Positions 61,976 through 64,000 of a stretch of 64,000 nucleotides of DNA are shown in pieces. Origin of the DNA: CAYUVA01 sp964448115 [NCBI: uncultured bacterium]. GTDB lineage: Bacteria; CAYUVA01. Location of the stretch: NCBI GenBank assembly GCA_964448115.1, contig CAYUVA010000020.1:1-64000 (forward strand), read 5' to 3'. The notes beneath the pieces are model-generated. The model saw only the letters and a program-made list of their open reading frames with translations. It searched no databases and was not told the DNA's origin. Position 1 is the first letter of the stretch, and each line of letters begins with the position of its first letter. The position numbers and the translations under genes were made by a program.

Positions 61976-62671
61976 ATGAGATACATGATGATTTATTTGG
62001 CGAGCGACAGCATTGGGAAGGCGATAATGGAGGTTATCAAGACCCGGCTGTCATCCATGGGCGTTCAAATCGAGGATCTCGGTGCGTTTGCAAGCGGACT
62101 CGAGGCACTCAGCGCCTTGGGAGCAAAACTCGCAGACTCCGATGGAGCAAAGGCTATGCTTATCGCCAAGGAGGGCTGTGGGCTTTCAATAATTGCCAAT
62201 CGAGGATCTCATATCCGAGCGGTCAATGCGAGCGAGCAAAGATATGTTGATGATGGCTGCTGCCATTATGGAGTGAATCTTGTCATCCTCGACCCTCAGT
62301 ACCTGGGCATTAAGCTAATTATCGATCTAGCTGTAGCTTTTTGTGATCTAAAAAGCTGTTTTGGTAATACGATCACCTCAAGATACTTGGCAAAGGAAGA
62401 ACAAAAAGGAAGGGATGTCAATCCTTATACATCAGCTAACGCTCAGAAGCATATCGCAGAACCTTCATCATTACCCTCAAGGGAGGCTGCCTTCGAGCGG
62501 GAGATCTATCACGCTCAAAATGGAGAGCTGATCTCAGAGGTTAAAGTACGCGATTTGGCTCACAAGGGGATAAAAGAGATAAGAATCGGCAAGGTGATAA
62601 TCATAACGCCAGCAGCGAAGGATCTGTTGAAGGAAAAAAATATAAAGCTTATAAAAGATAATACCGATTGA
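61976..62671 (+). CDS. RpiB/LacAB-family sugar isomerase with C-terminal extension
   Basis: This 231-residue protein has the RpiB-type core: MIYLASDSIGKAIMEVIKTR, EGCGLSIIANRGSHIRAVNA and the DDGCCHYGVNLVIL block. These place it with enzymes that isomerise ribose or other aldose phosphates. The catalytic-site Gly/Cys loop is EGCGLS. About 80 extra residues follow, ending in VRDLAHKGIKEIRIGKVIII and TPAAKDLLKEKNI, a tail also found in EutQ-type or catabolic-cluster proteins. An in-frame frame opens at the tRNA end; the ATG 61976 with GGGAG upstream is preferred. Confidence 0.78.
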   Translation: MRYMMIYLASDSIGKAIMEVIKTRLSSMGVQIEDLGAFASGLEALSALGAKLADSDGAKAMLIAKEGCGLSIIANRGSHIRAVNASEQRYVDDGCCHYGVNLVILDPQYLGIKLIIDLAVAFCDLKSCFGNTITSRYLAKEEQKGRDVNPYTSANAQKHIAEPSSLPSREAAFEREIYHAQNGELISEVKVRDLAHKGIKEIRIGKVIIITPAAKDLLKEKNIKLIKDNTD

Positions 62672-62687
62672 TGATGGGGATCTTATC

Positions 62688-62897
62688 ATGCGCCTCACCT
62701 GTGGACAGATCGTTGCAGAATATCTGATTCAGGCTAAGGATCCTTATATAATTGGCATTGCAGGTCACGGATGCCTGGGGCTGATCGATGCTCTTGATTG
62801 CGGCAGACCAGCGCTGTTAGAGATACTGGTCAATAGACAGTATCCCTACAGCGGCAGCCCCGCAGTAGGCTGGTGGGATGTACCCATCCCAACTTAA
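62688..62897 (+). pseudogene. Internally deleted TPP-dependent enzyme gene (IolD/acetolactate-synthase-like)
   Basis: The frame encodes 69 residues. The first 35 (RLTCGQIVAEYLIQAK then IIGIAGHGCLGLIDAL) are the extreme N terminus of a thiamine-diphosphate enzyme. They pass straight into PALLEILVNRQYPYSGSPAV and GWWDVPIPT, which look like the last residues of the same kind of enzyme. The ~500 residues between them are missing, including the TPP site, so it cannot be active. The frame ends in TAA where relatives continue with Tyr. It follows the RpiB-like gene by 16 bases. Confidence 0.65.
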
Positions 62898-63053
62898 GCA
62901 ACTGCTATCGACAACCGCAGCGCCTACCAGGTAAAGAATTTCTCCCCCACGATAAGGGAGGCGAACCTCCTTGGTAATGCAATAATACCCGGATATGGAT
63001 CGCACTTGTTGGTTCAGCTCACAGTGAATATACTCGCGCACTGGTATTATCAA
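62817..63053 (-). pseudogene. Truncated small protein downstream of the oxidoreductase
   Basis: Read from TTG 63053, which overlaps the oxidoreductase stop (TTGA), this frame gives IIPVREYIHCELNQQV, SGYYCITKEVRLPYRGGEIL and LVGAAVVDSSC, a sensible compact domain. After DSSC (near 62895) it becomes the antisense of the TPP-enzyme remnant. The proper end is lost, so it is either truncated or ended by a rearrangement. I do not know its function. Confidence 0.5.
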
Positions 63054-64000
63054 AGCCGTATCTTGATATCGGAGACCGGGTAGCTGACGCAGGCGTGGAT
63101 ATAGCCACATGCCCGATCAGCCTGTCTGATTTTTGCCTGCGGTGCAATGAAAACCTGACCATCGAGGAGCTTCACCCGACAAACACTGCACTCCCCGCAG
63201 CGACAGCCAGGGTTTGCTATCAAACCATTACGCTCCAGGGAATTGAGCAGAGGCTCCTTTGCCTTGACTGGGAATGAGCCGCCCTGAACAATGCTTACCG
63301 TAAAGGTGGTATCATCATTGATCTTTTTAGGGAAGCCGGGGACTAAGCCTATATCAGCCGGCGGTCCATATAACTCTCTTTTGATTTTATATTCAGGGAC
63401 TCCCAGTTTCTCTAGCTCCGGCAGGACATGATCATACATGGCAGCGGGACCGCAAAGATAGAACGTCTTGCCTTTAACATCCCCGATGCGCTTTTTTATA
63501 ATCTCAGCGCTGATGTAGCCCTTATTTCCCCTGTATCCATCAGGCGGTTCAGAGACCACCAGAGCATACTTGAAGGTCTTGATTCGCCGGTTCAGCAATG
63601 CCAGTTCCTTGCCGAAGATGACATCATCCTTGAGGCGGCATCCATAGATAAGGTCGATATTCAAGTGCTGGTTAGTGGCAAGCATCCATCGTATCATGCT
63701 CATAAAAGGTGTGATTCCGCTTCCCCCGGCGATAAATACCAGGTCTTTGCCATCTATTAATGGCTCGTAATAAAAGTGTCCAAAGGGACCGCTAGCATCG
63801 ACTTTGTCTCCGACCTTGAGGTTCTCAAGCAGGTATGGAGCTACGAAGCCTCCCGGATTATCTTTGATGGTAATATCGAGATAATCTACTGCTGGAGGGG
63901 ATGAAATGCTATAAGCCCTGCTGGTATGGACATCTTTTATCTGAAGGAAGATTTCTATGTACTGACCGGGACGAAATGGTGGTAATTCGGGTTGATCGAT
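63050..64000 (-). CDS. NAD(P)H-dependent oxidoreductase with 2Fe-2S domain (5' end outside window)
   Basis: The 316 visible residues hold an FNR-type FAD domain (PPFRPGQYIEIF; SRAYSISS; GPFGHFYYEP), an NAD(P) domain (VFIAGGSGITPFMSMIRWML; GYISAEIIKKRIGD; FYLCGPAAMYD) and a C-terminal plant-type 2Fe-2S domain with CRCGECSVC and a distal Cys (IHACVSY). It is the oxidoreductase class that includes HCR-like and phenol-hydroxylase-like reductases. The start lies beyond 64000. Partner unknown; in this anaerobic setting it could feed ferredoxin-linked enzymes. Confidence 0.9.
   Translation of the reverse strand: MDQPELPPFRPGQYIEIFLQIKDVHTSRAYSISSPPAVDYLDITIKDNPGGFVAPYLLENLKVGDKVDASGPFGHFYYEPLIDGKDLVFIAGGSGITPFMSMIRWMLATNQHLNIDLIYGCRLKDDVIFGKELALLNRRIKTFKYALVVSEPPDGYRGNKGYISAEIIKKRIGDVKGKTFYLCGPAAMYDHVLPELEKLGVPEYKIKRELYGPPADIGLVPGFPKKINDDTTFTVSIVQGGSFPVKAKEPLLNSLERNGLIANPGCRCGECSVCRVKLLDGQVFIAPQAKIRQADRACGYIHACVSYPVSDIKIRL

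Overview
The window looks like chromosomal DNA of an uncultivated, Gram-negative, probably anaerobic bacterium. A LolA-type lipoprotein carrier, a TonB-dependent outer-membrane receptor, a peptidoglycan amidase and DapF imply a diderm wall. A two-subunit indolepyruvate:ferredoxin oxidoreductase, an FNR/2Fe-2S reductase and five radical-SAM or related Fe-S proteins suggest anaerobic metabolism. No marker here allows a phylum assignment. Almost every base is coding. One tRNA gene (Arg, TCG anticodon) is present. No rRNA, CRISPR array, prophage or intact insertion sequence was seen.

Layout. 151-797: a HEPN/MNT toxin-antitoxin pair. 918-10840 (minus): a long, tightly packed envelope operon, in transcription order RND/MMPL exporter, LolA, a lipoprotein, M29 aminopeptidase, sugar-nucleotide epimerase-like protein, ParA ATPase, PlsC-like acyltransferase, amidase and TPR protein. 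11104-12761: bactofilin and IolB. 12798-18448: a DUF2723 membrane protein, an AT-rich radical-SAM protein and a GT39-like protein. 18510-19475: XerC/D recombinase. 19797-24940: five translationally coupled genes (GT1 glycosyltransferase, stand-alone E2-type acyltransferase, GT2 glycosyltransferase, beta-helix acyltransferase-like protein, methyltransferase) that look like an uncharacterised glycolipid or glycosylated-terpenoid pathway. 25021-28176: dapF-pgpA-cinA-thpR. 28306-29151: a secreted protein with a duplicated Cys-rich domain. 29152-29660: a graveyard of mobile-element remnants. 29661-37486: more envelope glycosylation genes around ftsB and gmk. 37661-43483: a Ser/Thr kinase-SUMF fusion, a J-domain protein lacking HPD, and a multidomain signalling protein whose receivers and kinase have lost key residues. 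43710-51751: SGNH hydrolase, glycosidase-like protein, TonB receptor and membrane spermidine-synthase-like protein. 51815-56858: GT2 and three radical-SAM genes. 56875-61324: phosphofructokinase, FHA-GGDEF, IorB, IorA. 61753-64000: tRNA-Arg, a RpiB-like protein, an internally deleted TPP-enzyme gene abutting a truncated small ORF, and an NAD(P)H/2Fe-2S oxidoreductase cut by the window edge.

How it fits together. Most of the window serves the cell envelope: about ten glycosyltransferases or polytopic GT-C-like proteins, lipid acyltransferases, lipoprotein trafficking, septum formation and a bactofilin scaffold. The most unusual points are the coupled GT1/E2-like/GT2/beta-helix/methyltransferase operon, the degenerate signalling trio, the in-frame domestication of a dispersed repeat inside a glycosyltransferase gene, and the rearrangement scar near 62.7-62.9 kb. 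Functions are inferred from motifs read by eye; no database search was possible.
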